NCBI GenBank assembly: GCA_016926955.1
Contig: JAFGNN010000030.1
Span: 62,001 to 126,000, forward strand
DNA length: 64,000 bases
From: Spirochaetales bacterium
Lineage (GTDB): Bacteria; Spirochaetota; Spirochaetia; Treponematales; UBA12059
Direction of reading: 5' to 3'
The notes beneath the pieces were generated by a model, which ran no database searches, was not told where the DNA came from, and saw only the letters and a list, made by a program, of their open reading frames with translations. Shown here in pieces: positions 27,084 through 35,314 of the stretch. How positions within the stretch are numbered: the first letter of the stretch is position 1; the number at the start of each line of letters is the position of its first letter. A program made the position numbers and the translations under genes.

Positions 27084-27136
27084 AGCGAAGGCCGAGCCGC
27101 GGCATTCCCGTCGACGGAGCTCCGGCTTCTGACCGG

Positions 27137-28087
27137 TCAGGCCTGGTCGAGGAAACGGCGTGAAACCAGTATCTCGTGGCCCTCGAACGCTGCGGCGGGC
27201 AGGAAGATGTCGGAGAGCTGCGGCAGAAGGGCATCCGCGCAGGAGAGCGACAAGGTTATGCGTCCGTCATGGCCGCCGCGGTTTGCCAGGTGGAAGATGA
27301 AATTCACGTCTTCAGAGACGACCGTGCCGGTCGATCCCGGCGGACGCCAGGGCGCCCTGCCCGCGTGGAAGGCGAAGCGGAACGTGAGCGGTACTTCCAG
27401 CTTGAAGACTTCGTAGCCTACGAGGGCGCGGTCGAGCAGCAATTCGAAGGCGGCCAGCACGGGAGAATCCGAAAGGTCCCGCGGGGGAAACACGAGGAGC
27501 AGGCCGTGCGAATCCAGGATCCAGGCTTTGCCGTCGATGCCCTCCGCTATCTCGGCCATGTGGGCCGCGAAGGCTTCCTTGAGCTTTGCCAGGCGCTTTT
27601 CCCCGATCGCCTCGCGAAGGCGCTCGGCCTCCCCGATCGCGGCGTGGCAAAACAGGAAGTCGTATTCCTTGCCCTCGCGGAGCTTGGCCCAGCCCGGGAA
27701 GCTCCGCGCTTGCTCCGGTTCAGGAACCTCGTCATCACGATGAGCCCTCGCCAGCGCGCAGCGCAGCCTCGTTTCGCTCGCCGGCAGCACGCCCGGGCCG
27801 AGGTAGTCGCCCGCGCCGGCGAAGAAGAGGGCGGCCGGATCCTCGATTGCCCCGTCCGGATCGAGGACGCCCCACGCGACGCCGGGTTTCCCCGCGATCC
27901 AGGCGACGGCCTCGTGGAGCGCCCCCTTTTCGACGCCGCGGGCGTCCAGGTACACGAAGCGGTCGGCCCGACGCTCGACCGTACGCTTGAGGCTGGAGAT
28001 CGCCAGGGTCTCCACTTCCACCTTCGGCGGGAAGAGCTCCGCCCAATCGCAGGCGCCGGCGTAGCCGCCGTATATGACGATCCTCAC
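27137..28087 (-). CDS. Receiver-like plus divergent cyclase-like protein
   Basis: 316 residues, unknown role. The first about 100 residues read like a degenerate receiver fold (MRIVIYGG start, then AWGVLDPDGAIEDPAALFF and AGDYLGPGVL). Residues about 140-310 resemble a class III nucleotide cyclase homology domain. The similar parts are WILDSHGLLLVFP where cyclases have the G-D-G strand, then FRFAFHAGR and GTVVSEDVNFIFHLANRGG, and ITLS. The metal-binding Asp of GDG is replaced (SHG), so it is probably not catalytic alone. Start GTG at 28087 overlaps the upstream stop (GTGA), with GGAGG nearby. Likely forms a pair with the next gene product. Assignment is by eye. Confidence 0.6.
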   Translation of the reverse strand: MRIVIYGGYAGACDWAELFPPKVEVETLAISSLKRTVERRADRFVYLDARGVEKGALHEAVAWIAGKPGVAWGVLDPDGAIEDPAALFFAGAGDYLGPGVLPASETRLRCALARAHRDDEVPEPEQARSFPGWAKLREGKEYDFLFCHAAIGEAERLREAIGEKRLAKLKEAFAAHMAEIAEGIDGKAWILDSHGLLLVFPPRDLSDSPVLAAFELLLDRALVGYEVFKLEVPLTFRFAFHAGRAPWRPPGSTGTVVSEDVNFIFHLANRGGHDGRITLSLSCADALLPQLSDIFLPAAAFEGHEILVSRRFLDQA

Positions 28088-29010
28088 GCGCCCTCCAGCT
28101 TGACGGTATAGCCGTAGACCGACCAGGCGTTCTTGGCTTCGATCGGCTTGAACCGTTCGAAGAGGACACGGTCGAGGGTCGGCGCGACCGCCGCGGAGAT
28201 CACCAGCCAATCCGGCGGGGCGCAATGCTCCTCGAGTTCGACGGCTTCCTTGCAGGTTTCCTGCCTGCGGATTTCGACCTGGTCCTCGGAGAATCGGAGG
28301 GGGCCGGTATGGACGGCGGAACGGATTCGGAGCGCTTCCTCGAGCGGATTGTCGAAGCGGTTGTAGAGGAAAAGGTCGTGGAGCAAAGCCATGCCGGCCA
28401 GCGTGGCGGAAGTGGTCGCGTGGCCGAAGAGGAAGGCGGCGAGCGCTCCGTCCCCTTCCCAGGCCCAGATCCGGCCGCCGCGGTCCTCGACCGAACGGGT
28501 CAGCATCTCGCGAAGATCCGCGAACGCGCGGCGGACCTCCGTCGGCTTGTGGGTCCGTACCAGTCGGGAGTTCCGCGCGATGTCGATGCGGAGCAGCGAA
28601 TAGCGCCGCTCCTCGCCCGGCAGGACCCGTCCCCAATTGGCGGTCCTGCGCATGCGCGGATCTTCCATGAACATCGAGGTGTGCTGGTCCCACGTGAATC
28701 CTTCGAGGCCGATCTGGTGGAACAGTTCCCGCAGCTGCGGGATCGGATAGCTGCGGCCCATGAAGCCGGATTTCTCGAGGCGTACAAAGAGCTCGATGAG
28801 TTCGAGGAAGCGGTCGCGGCGCAAGGCGTCGTCGACGATGACCTGGGCGGATATCTGCGGCGGGATCGGAACCGTGGCGGGAAAGCCGGTCGCTTCGTGG
28901 AGGTCGTAGCCCTGGAACAACTCCCTGGCAAGCTTGTGGTGCAGCTCGGGGGGCACCGATTCGAGGAGAGTTCGTCTGGACAGCTGGACCAGTTCCTTCC
29001 TGACTTTCAT
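28084..29010 (-). CDS. Divergent class III cyclase-like protein
   Basis: 308 residues. The N-terminal 135 residues are helical and unassigned (ELVQLSRRTLLESVPPELHHKL). The C-terminal half matches the outline of a class III adenylate/guanylate cyclase domain. LLRIDIARNSRLVRT holds a possible first metal Asp, WAWEGDGALAAFLFG the second (GDG), and IRSAVHTGPL corresponds to the R-x-G-x-H-x-G strand. Both metal-ligand candidates survive here, whereas the partner gene lacks one. Known cyclases work as dimers, so a heterodimer of one metal-competent and one degenerate chain is conceivable (inference). It precedes its partner with a 4-nt overlap. Confidence 0.6.
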   Translation of the reverse strand: MKVRKELVQLSRRTLLESVPPELHHKLARELFQGYDLHEATGFPATVPIPPQISAQVIVDDALRRDRFLELIELFVRLEKSGFMGRSYPIPQLRELFHQIGLEGFTWDQHTSMFMEDPRMRRTANWGRVLPGEERRYSLLRIDIARNSRLVRTHKPTEVRRAFADLREMLTRSVEDRGGRIWAWEGDGALAAFLFGHATTSATLAGMALLHDLFLYNRFDNPLEEALRIRSAVHTGPLRFSEDQVEIRRQETCKEAVELEEHCAPPDWLVISAAVAPTLDRVLFERFKPIEAKNAWSVYGYTVKLEGA

Positions 29011-29142
29011 CCCGATGCGTTCCTGCCGGTGCGGCTTGAAGCCGCGCTCCGATCTTCCTTTCTCAATGATATGCGGCGGATGCCTTGCCCGCCAGCGCGG
29101 GCGCGTGAAAGACGAACGGGCCTGATTTTGCCGTGGCGCCGT

Positions 29143-29943
29143 TCACCCGTAGGAATGGAGGCCCGGCAACAGGTAATTGACCCCGAAAAAGGTGAAGAGG
29201 GCGCAGAGGAAGCCGGCAATCGCGAAAACCGCAGGCCATGAGTCCTTGCGCTTCCTGACGAGTCGAAGATGCAGGTAGGCGGTGTAAGTCAGCCAGGTCA
29301 CCAAGGCCCAGGTCTCCTTCGGGTCCCAGCTCCACCAGCGTCCCCAGGCTTTTTCGGCCCAGATCGCGCCGAAAACGAGGGCCCCCGCGGTGAATAGCGG
29401 GTAGCCGAGGGCGATGGCGGTATACACGACGCGATCGAGCTCGACACGCCGGGCGGGGTCTTTCGCGAAGAGGAAGAGTATCGCGGCGACGAAGGATGCC
29501 ACGAAAAACGCTTCGCCGACGAAGGCGAAGCCGACGTGGAGGACCAGCCAACCCGAACGCAGCGCGGGAATGGGCGGCAGGGCCTCAGTGGAGACGAGCG
29601 GCGACGACGCGATGGAAAGCATGACGATGGCGGCCAGTACGATGCCGAAACCGATGCCGGGCCTGTAGGCGGGTTTTCCGCGCAGCCGCCAGGCGAAAAC
29701 CATGAATCCGAGCGCGGCGGCCCAGAACGACAGCGATTCCCAAATGCCCGTCAGCGCGATGAAGGATATCCGGATCGACCGGGCCGCGAGGGCGGCGACG
29801 AGGAGCGTCGATGCGACGAGCAGCATCCAGTGCGAGGCCGGATCCACGGCCCCGCGCCAGCGGAACAGCCAGGCGGCCTGCAGCGCGGCCGCGCACAGGA
29901 GCAGGGCGAACGCCAGGTTCGCAAGTGCGGCTCCGTCGGTCAT
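29143..29943 (-). CDS. ccsA: Cytochrome c biogenesis protein CcsA/ResC
   Basis: 266-residue polytopic membrane protein of the heme-handling CcmC/CcsA family, with the haem-binding tryptophan-rich motif RWWSWDPKETWAL and about eight helices. With ResB it forms system II cytochrome c synthase, which attaches haem to CxxCH apocytochromes outside the membrane. The ATG overlaps the resB stop (ATGA). No c-type cytochrome or thiol-disulfide partner (ResA/CcdA) is in the window. Confidence 0.9.
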   Translation of the reverse strand: MTDGAALANLAFALLLCAAALQAAWLFRWRGAVDPASHWMLLVASTLLVAALAARSIRISFIALTGIWESLSFWAAALGFMVFAWRLRGKPAYRPGIGFGIVLAAIVMLSIASSPLVSTEALPPIPALRSGWLVLHVGFAFVGEAFFVASFVAAILFLFAKDPARRVELDRVVYTAIALGYPLFTAGALVFGAIWAEKAWGRWWSWDPKETWALVTWLTYTAYLHLRLVRKRKDSWPAVFAIAGFLCALFTFFGVNYLLPGLHSYG

Positions 29944-30845
29944 GTGGCCTCCTTCAGCTTGCCGAGGAAAGTCCAGGCGCTGCCGATGGCGACGAGCGCG
30001 AGCGCCGCGAGCGAGAGCGGGTAGGCGGGGTCGGATACCGCGTCAATCCTCGTGGCCAGGGTACGACGGAGCCCGGAAACTTCGAGCCCGTCCAGCGCGC
30101 CGCCTGCGGGTATGCGCAGGGTGCGGGCCTCGCGGCCGGGTTCCGTCGCGCGTATCAGGGCGTGGCCGGGATCGGGGCCCTCGGGATTCTCGACGCCCAG
30201 AAAGACGCGCGTCGCCTGACCGAAGGCGAGCTCGTCGCCCCTCGAGAGGCTGCGTTCCGCGCCCGCGGCGTCGATGACGACCAGGCTCCACTCGTCGACG
30301 AAGGCGCTCAGGTAAAACCCCAGGCCCGCGTGGCGAAGGGGCTTGTTGACGCGGAGCTCGTAATCCCGGACCAGGGCCTCGCCGTCCCTGGACAGGTCCA
30401 CGACCGCCACCCAGTCGTGAGGACGGCCGTCCGCGTAGGCTTCTTGGCGCATTTCCCGTAATGCGAGGACCGAGCCGTCGGGAAGGCGGGCTCCTTCGCC
30501 GGCTTCGATTGTCGCGGAGCGCTCCACGCGGCCGGACCAGGACCAGAGGCCGCCGACGACGAGGAGTACGAGGCCGAGGTGCAGGATGTCGGGGCCGAAG
30601 CGTTTTCCGTTTGCGGCGCGAAGCTGGCGGAGGAAACGGCGCGCGGCGCAGGTCGAGAGGTTGGCCAGGAAGATCAGGACCGGCACGAGGACGAAAAGGA
30701 TCGTGGCGGGCGGGCGGAAATTCCGGGCGCCTTCCCGGGCCGTTCCGGGCGGCAGCACGGTCGCGACGACGCCGGCGACCGACAGGTAGACGATCAGGCC
30801 TATGGCGAGTCTCATCGACGAGAGCGCATCCAGGAATCTTTTCAC
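29940..30845 (-). CDS. resB: Cytochrome c biogenesis protein ResB/Ccs1
   Basis: 301-residue ResB-like protein: helices at about 10-30 (MRLAIGLIVYLSVAGVVATVLP), 45-65 and 80-105, an extracytoplasmic beta-rich region (120-260) and a C-terminal helix (LSLAALALVAIGSAWTFLG). It is short compared with B. subtilis ResB. GTG at 30845 is chosen because AAAGGA lies 8 nt upstream; a GTG at 30878 is also open. First of the resB-ccsA pair; the cyclase-like genes follow 130 nt after ccsA on the same strand. Gap 30846-31100 holds no recognisable gene. Confidence 0.85.
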   Translation of the reverse strand: MKRFLDALSSMRLAIGLIVYLSVAGVVATVLPPGTAREGARNFRPPATILFVLVPVLIFLANLSTCAARRFLRQLRAANGKRFGPDILHLGLVLLVVGGLWSWSGRVERSATIEAGEGARLPDGSVLALREMRQEAYADGRPHDWVAVVDLSRDGEALVRDYELRVNKPLRHAGLGFYLSAFVDEWSLVVIDAAGAERSLSRGDELAFGQATRVFLGVENPEGPDPGHALIRATEPGREARTLRIPAGGALDGLEVSGLRRTLATRIDAVSDPAYPLSLAALALVAIGSAWTFLGKLKEAT

Positions 30846-31100
30846 GAACCGGATCCTTTCCCGCGGCTGACCCGACACGACGCGGGCACGCGCCGCGCCT
30901 GGCGGAGCTTTCCGGAAGGATACCCGCCGCGCCGGCCCTCGTCAATTTTGGCGGGTGCGTGCGGATTGACCGGTCGCGCGACAGCGTGGGGCCCGGATAG
31001 GCCGTGCCGGAGCGGCCGCTTCCCCCGTCAGCCCCAAACCGGCTATCTTTGAAAGCGCCGGGTCACGTTCCCGGACAATGACGGAGAGAAGGAGGCGCGC

Positions 31101-31607
31101 ATGGCCAACCCGCGCGTAAAATTCGAGACCACCCTCGGCGATCTGCTGATCGAGCTTGATGAGGCGAAAGCCCCCGTTTCCGCGAAGAACTTCGCCGATT
31201 ACGCCCGCTCCGGATTCTACGACGGAACCATCTTCCACCGGGTCATACCGGGCTTCGTGGTGCAGGGAGGCGGCATGCTTCCGGGCATGGTGCAGAAGGA
31301 CAACGGGGAGCCCATCCGCAACGAGGCGACCAATGGCCTCAAGAACCTGCGCGGCACCCTTTCCATGGCGCGCACGAACGACCCGCACAGCGCCACCAGC
31401 CAGTTCTTCATCAACCTGGTGGACAACGCCGGACTCGACCACAAGGCGCCCACCGGGGCGGGTTGGGGATACGCGGTCTTCGGCAAGGTCGTCGAGGGCA
31501 TGGACGTCGTGGACGCCATAGCCAAGGTGCCGACCGGCATGCGCCCGCCGCACGGCGACGTTCCGAAGGAGGACGTGGTCGTAATCAAGGCTTCGGTCGT
31601 TTCCTGA
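31101..31607 (+). CDS. ppiB: Peptidyl-prolyl cis-trans isomerase, cyclophilin type
   Basis: 168-residue cytoplasmic cyclophilin. Active-site residues typical of the family: [13 protein letters not shown] (Arg/Phe), then ATSQFFINL and [17 protein letters not shown]. No signal peptide. AAGGAGG precedes the ATG by 8 nt, and a strong terminator follows, so it is a single-gene unit. Confidence 0.95.
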   Translation: MANPRVKFETTLGDLLIELDEAKAPVSAKNFADYARSGFYDGTIFHRVIPGFVVQGGGMLPGMVQKDNGEPIRNEATNGLKNLRGTLSMARTNDPHSATSQFFINLVDNAGLDHKAPTGAGWGYAVFGKVVEGMDVVDAIAKVPTGMRPPHGDVPKEDVVVIKASVVS

Positions 31608-31618
31608 CGGAGGGTAGA

Positions 31619-31643
31619 AAAAGGGCCGGTTTCCGGCCCTTTT
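31619..31643 (+). terminator. Terminator after ppiB
   Basis: AAAAGGGCCGG and CCGGCCCTTTT form a perfect 11-bp stem with a TTT loop. It is symmetric and also faces the trpR gene from the other side. Confidence 0.9.
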
Positions 31644-31696
31644 CAAACTCCGGCGACGGGCTTGGCTGAACGGCAGGCGTCGGCCGCGCCCGAGGC

Positions 31697-32038
31697 TCAG
31701 CGTTTCGGAGATGTCCTGTCGGCGACGCGCCTGTCGAGCTCGACGCCGGCCAGCTTGAGCATGCGCCTGAAAGCGCCTTCCGGGTTCTTGAGCTCGCGCG
31801 AGCCGCGGGTGATCTTGCAGAGCGAGAGGCCGAGCTCGGCAGCGATGGTCCGCTGCGGCACGCCTTGCGCGAGCTCCTTGACCAGGGCCCAGCGTTTGGC
31901 GAAGTCGTCGGCCTCGCTCGGGGTGAACATGCCGTAGAGGAACTCCTCCACCAAGGATGCGTCACCCGACGCGAAGAGGCGGGCAAGTTCGGAAATGTTT
32001 TCCCGGACGATCTCCGGATGTTCGATGTTGGCTTCCAT
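31697..32038 (-). CDS. Trp repressor family regulator
   Basis: 113 residues of the TrpR family. The helix-turn-helix is QRTIAAELGLSLCKITRGSRELK, where ITRGSxxLK is the DNA-reading signature of TrpR. The N-terminal helices (FLYGMFTPSEADDFAKRWALVKELAQG) match the dimer core. Whether it binds tryptophan and which genes it controls are unknown; no trp gene is nearby. It is divergent from arfB. The -10 box AATATA (complement) lies 10 nt before the ATG. Confidence 0.85.
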   Translation of the reverse strand: MEANIEHPEIVRENISELARLFASGDASLVEEFLYGMFTPSEADDFAKRWALVKELAQGVPQRTIAAELGLSLCKITRGSRELKNPEGAFRRMLKLAGVELDRRVADRTSPKR

Positions 32039-32048
32039 ATGTGCATGG

Positions 32049-32078
32049 AATATAGCGAAATGATGTCGCGCGCGTCCA
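32049..32078 (-). promoter_or_regulatory. Candidate promoter of the TrpR-family gene
   Basis: Reading the minus strand: TGGACG (32078-32073), an 18-nt spacer and TATATT (32054-32049), 10 nt before the ATG at 32038. Confidence 0.4.
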
Positions 32079-32127
32079 TGATGAATCCGTGTTCGGCGCC
32101 GCGGCGTGAAAGCCTGGAGATGCGGGA

Positions 32128-32547
32128 ATGGATCTTGAACAGGTCAGGCTCTCGGTGGCCGCCAAAGCCGAATTCGACTACGCGCGGTCCGGCGGTCCGG
32201 GCGGACAGAACGTGAACAAACGCGACACGAAGGCGAGGGCGCGGGTGCGCCTCGCCCTCGTGGAAGGGCTCTCCGAGGCGGAATTGGCGCTCGCCCTGGA
32301 ACGGCTCGCGGGACGCCTGGTCGGCGACGGCGAACTGGCGGTTTCCGCGGAGGACGAGCGAACCCGCGAGCTCAACCGACAGGCCGCGCTCGGTCGCCTC
32401 GTCGCGATCATAGCGAAGGCGGCGAAGCGGCCGAAGCGTCGGGTCGCCACCAAGCCGACCCGCGCTTCGAAGGAGCGCCGCCTGCAATCGAAGAAAACCC
32501 GCGGCGAGACGAAGCGCCTGCGCTCCTCGCGTCCCGCCGAGGGTTGA
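32128..32547 (+). CDS. arfB: Alternative ribosome-rescue factor ArfB-like
   Basis: 139-residue release-factor-like peptidyl-tRNA hydrolase. The catalytic GGQ is at 25-27 (SGGPGGQNVNK), and the C-terminus is highly basic (KAAKRPKRRVATKPTRASKE...), which in ArfB enters the empty mRNA channel of stalled ribosomes. It lacks the codon-recognition domain of RF1/RF2. Single gene, divergent from trpR. Confidence 0.92.
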   Translation: MDLEQVRLSVAAKAEFDYARSGGPGGQNVNKRDTKARARVRLALVEGLSEAELALALERLAGRLVGDGELAVSAEDERTRELNRQAALGRLVAIIAKAAKRPKRRVATKPTRASKERRLQSKKTRGETKRLRSSRPAEG

Positions 32548-32593
32548 TCCGCCGCGCCGGGGTCATTGCCCGGACTCCGGCGCGGATCGAGGC

Positions 32594-33352
32594 CTAGGCT
32601 CGGCCGGCCGCCCAGGCAGTCATGGCGTCCCGCAGGTACTCGGCGAGTCCGGGCGCCTGTTTCTCGTAGTGAGCGCGGAACTCGGGGTGCTGGACGTACA
32701 TGTCTCCGAGACCTTTCACCATCTCGGGCGAAGGCTCGTAGAAATTCCTGAGGTGCGCCACCTTGCGCTCGACCAGGGCGAGCGCCTCGGCCGAACCGGG
32801 CGCTACGCCCCTCCGCATCGCGTCTGCCAGCGCCTCGTCTGCCGCGGCGCCCTCGGCTTTCACCTCGGCCCACCGTTCCTTGCTCATGCGCGCGACCCTT
32901 TTCCGCGACTCGCGATACGCGTCGGAATCGCCCCAGTTCTCGGCGGCTTCGCGCTCCCAGCGCTCGGCCGTTTCCTTCGGAAAGCCTTCGTACAGTTCTT
33001 CAGGTTTCAATTCTTTCTCCCCGCCGCCCAGTCTGGCCAGCGTCGTGTCGATGGTGGCTACGAGCCTCCGCAGGCGTCCGAGCCTCTCCTCAAGCCGCGC
33101 CCGGTGCGCTACAAGCGCGGCTTCCGGATCGAAGTCGGGACGCCCGAGTTCCCGCGCTATCCCCTCGAGCGGCATTTCGAGCTCGCGGTAGAACAGGATC
33201 TGCTGCAGTCGCAGGAGGTCCTCCGGACCGTAGATCCGGTAACCCGATGGACTGCGTCGCGCGGGGGAAAGGAGGCCGATCGCGTCGTAGTGGTGCAGCG
33301 TGCGCACACTGACCCCCGCGAGCCCGGCCAGCTCTTTGACTCGGTAGTTCAT
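32594..33352 (-). CDS. MerR-family regulator with TipAS domain
   Basis: 252 residues. An N-terminal MerR winged helix (YRVKELAGLAGVSVRTLHHYDAIGLL), a dimerising coiled coil (about 75-110), then a TipAS-type ligand-binding domain (about 120-245; WGDSDAYRES, RMSKERWAEV, FYEPSPEMVKGLGDMYVQHPEFRAHYE). TipAS domains bind thiopeptides and other drugs and are activators. No obvious drug-export gene is next to it. The MATE exporter at 51917 is not linked. Confidence 0.92.
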   Translation of the reverse strand: MNYRVKELAGLAGVSVRTLHHYDAIGLLSPARRSPSGYRIYGPEDLLRLQQILFYRELEMPLEGIARELGRPDFDPEAALVAHRARLEERLGRLRRLVATIDTTLARLGGGEKELKPEELYEGFPKETAERWEREAAENWGDSDAYRESRKRVARMSKERWAEVKAEGAAADEALADAMRRGVAPGSAEALALVERKVAHLRNFYEPSPEMVKGLGDMYVQHPEFRAHYEKQAPGLAEYLRDAMTAWAAGRA

Positions 33353-33452
33353 GAGTGGAGCTTAAACCCTGACGCTACGTCATGCTCAAGGGGGAAAGGA
33401 TGAATTCCGGCGATTGAAGCGACGACCCGAGTCCCGCCATACTCGAGGGCGC

Positions 33453-35177
33453 ATGAAAGCGAGCAGAACCACCGGTACCCGCCGATCCCGGGTCGTCCTC
33501 GTATCGATCCACCTGGCGCGCACGCCCCAGAACCTGCCGCTCGGCGCGGCCTGCGTCGCGAGCGCGCTCAAGCAGGCGGAGGCCAGTCGGGACACGGTCG
33601 ATCCGGTGCTGTTGGACGGGTACGTGACCGAGCCGGGGACAGAGCTCGCGAAGCGGATCATCGAGCTCGCGCCCGACCTGGTGGGCTTCTCCGTGTACGT
33701 CTGGAGCCGGGAGGCCGCCGCCGCGTGCGCGCGCGAACTCCGCTCCATGGCCCCCGGCCTGTTTTTGGTGGCGGGCGGAGCGGAAGCGACCGCCGATCCC
33801 GAAGGGTTGCTCTCCGCGGCGCCCTTTGACGCGATCATTGCCGGCGAGGGCGAACGCGCCGGAGTCTCGGCGATCACCGAACTGCTGGCGCGCGGCTCGG
33901 CTTCCGTTGCCGCGGGCGTTTTCGTGCGGGGAGAGACGGTACCTCGGATCGCGCCCCGAAGGACCCCGCCCGAGGATGTCACGAGGCTTCCTTCGCCCTG
34001 GCTCGACGGCACCCTCGTCCCGGGACCGTACGGCGGCGCGCTCTGGGAGCTGGCGCGGGGCTGTCCCTTCGGCTGCACCTTCTGCTATGAGTCCAGGGGA
34101 CATCGCGGGGCTCGGCGCTTCGCGTTGGAGCGGATTGAAGCGGAGCTCGAGCTTTTCGTCCGTTCCGGCATCGCTCAGGTCATGGTGCTCGATCCGACCT
34201 TCAACGCCGACCGCGAGCGCGCCGCCAGGCTGCTCAGGCTCCTGCGCGAGCGCGGCCAGGACCTTCACTACGTCATTGAGGTGCGCGCGGAATTCCTCGA
34301 CCGCGTCCAGGCTCGGCTCTTTTCCGAACTCGCGTGCTCGGTGCAGATCGGCCTCCAGACCGCGCGGCCTGAGATTTCGAAGCTGGTCGGCCGATCGCTC
34401 GACCCTTCGCTTTTCGCCCGCAAGGTGGGACTGCTCAACGAGACGGGAACAGTCTTCGGCATCGACCTGATCTACGGGCTCCCCGGCGACGACCTGGCCG
34501 GATTCAGGGCAAGCCTCGAATGGGTGTTGGCCCTCGAGCCCAACCATCTCGACGTGTTCCGCCTCTCTGTATTGCCCGGGACGCTCCTTTTCGACCAGGC
34601 CGACAGCTTCGGCATGGCGCGTGAAACCGCGCCGCCGTATCGGGTGCTTTCGACGCCGACCTTTCCCGCGGCGGATCTGGATGCCGCGGAACGACTGGCG
34701 AAGGCGCTTGACCTCTTCTATGTCAAAGGGAGGGCGGTCGCCTGGTTCGCGCGCGCGCTCAAGGCACTCGGAGCCAGGCCGCTCCCGCTTCTCGACCAGT
34801 TCGCGGATTGGGTCGAAGGGAACGGAGGCTTCGACGCCCTCTCGGATCCGGGTTCCATCGAAGAGGCGCAGGCCTCCTTCCTTTCCGAGCGCTTTGCGGC
34901 GGGACGGCAAACCCGCGCGCTCCCGGTCGTCCTCGACCTGGTGCGCCTGAACGGTGCCTGGGGTCGCGCCCTCGCCGAAGGCGAGACGACGGAGCTGACG
35001 CTCGGACACGATCCCGAGGCGCTCATGGGGCCCGAAGCGCTCGAGCTCCGCGCCTTCGCCGCCGCCTTTCCGGCTTCGAGGCTGCGGTATCGGATAAGAC
35101 CGTCGAATGACGGCGGCGTTTCGATCGAAGGACCCTTGGGGAAGGGCGACGCGGCACGACGCTCCCGCATCCGGTAA
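33453..35177 (+). CDS. B12-binding radical SAM protein
   Basis: 574 residues: N-terminal cobalamin-binding-like Rossmann region (about 15-135, ending GGAEATADPEGLL), then a radical SAM barrel with CPFGCTFC (Cys-x3-Cys-x2-Cys) in ARGCPFGCTFCYE near residue 207. A C-terminal DUF4080-like region follows. The B12 DxHxxG signature is absent, so cobalamin may be bound base-off without His or not at all. Members methylate or rearrange unknown substrates. ATG 33453 is chosen over 33414. The codons at 33635 include the GGGGACAGAGC word. Confidence 0.82.
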   Translation: MKASRTTGTRRSRVVLVSIHLARTPQNLPLGAACVASALKQAEASRDTVDPVLLDGYVTEPGTELAKRIIELAPDLVGFSVYVWSREAAAACARELRSMAPGLFLVAGGAEATADPEGLLSAAPFDAIIAGEGERAGVSAITELLARGSASVAAGVFVRGETVPRIAPRRTPPEDVTRLPSPWLDGTLVPGPYGGALWELARGCPFGCTFCYESRGHRGARRFALERIEAELELFVRSGIAQVMVLDPTFNADRERAARLLRLLRERGQDLHYVIEVRAEFLDRVQARLFSELACSVQIGLQTARPEISKLVGRSLDPSLFARKVGLLNETGTVFGIDLIYGLPGDDLAGFRASLEWVLALEPNHLDVFRLSVLPGTLLFDQADSFGMARETAPPYRVLSTPTFPAADLDAAERLAKALDLFYVKGRAVAWFARALKALGARPLPLLDQFADWVEGNGGFDALSDPGSIEEAQASFLSERFAAGRQTRALPVVLDLVRLNGAWGRALAEGETTELTLGHDPEALMGPEALELRAFAAAFPASRLRYRIRPSNDGGVSIEGPLGKGDAARRSRIR

Positions 35178-35266
35178 TCACGACGGACGACGCTCCGGAG
35201 GGGGCGAGACTCCGGATTCTCCGGAAGGAGGCGGGGCGCGCGGAGCGGTCGGAGCCCGCCCGCGAC

Positions 35267-35295
35267 TTGCGCCCGACAAGGCCACGGCCTAGAGT
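35267..35295 (+). promoter_or_regulatory. Promoter of the binding-protein/kinase operon
   Basis: TTGCGC (35267-35272), a 17-nt spacer and TAGAGT (35290-35295), followed by GGTGGAGGC and the ATG at 35315. Confidence 0.55.
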
Positions 35296-35314
35296 TGGTG
35301 GGTGGAGGCGAGCA

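Noticed and set aside
33375-35009. Minus-strand frame opposite the radical SAM gene
   Set aside because: No motif; the CxxxCxxC and B12-like regions are on the plus strand.
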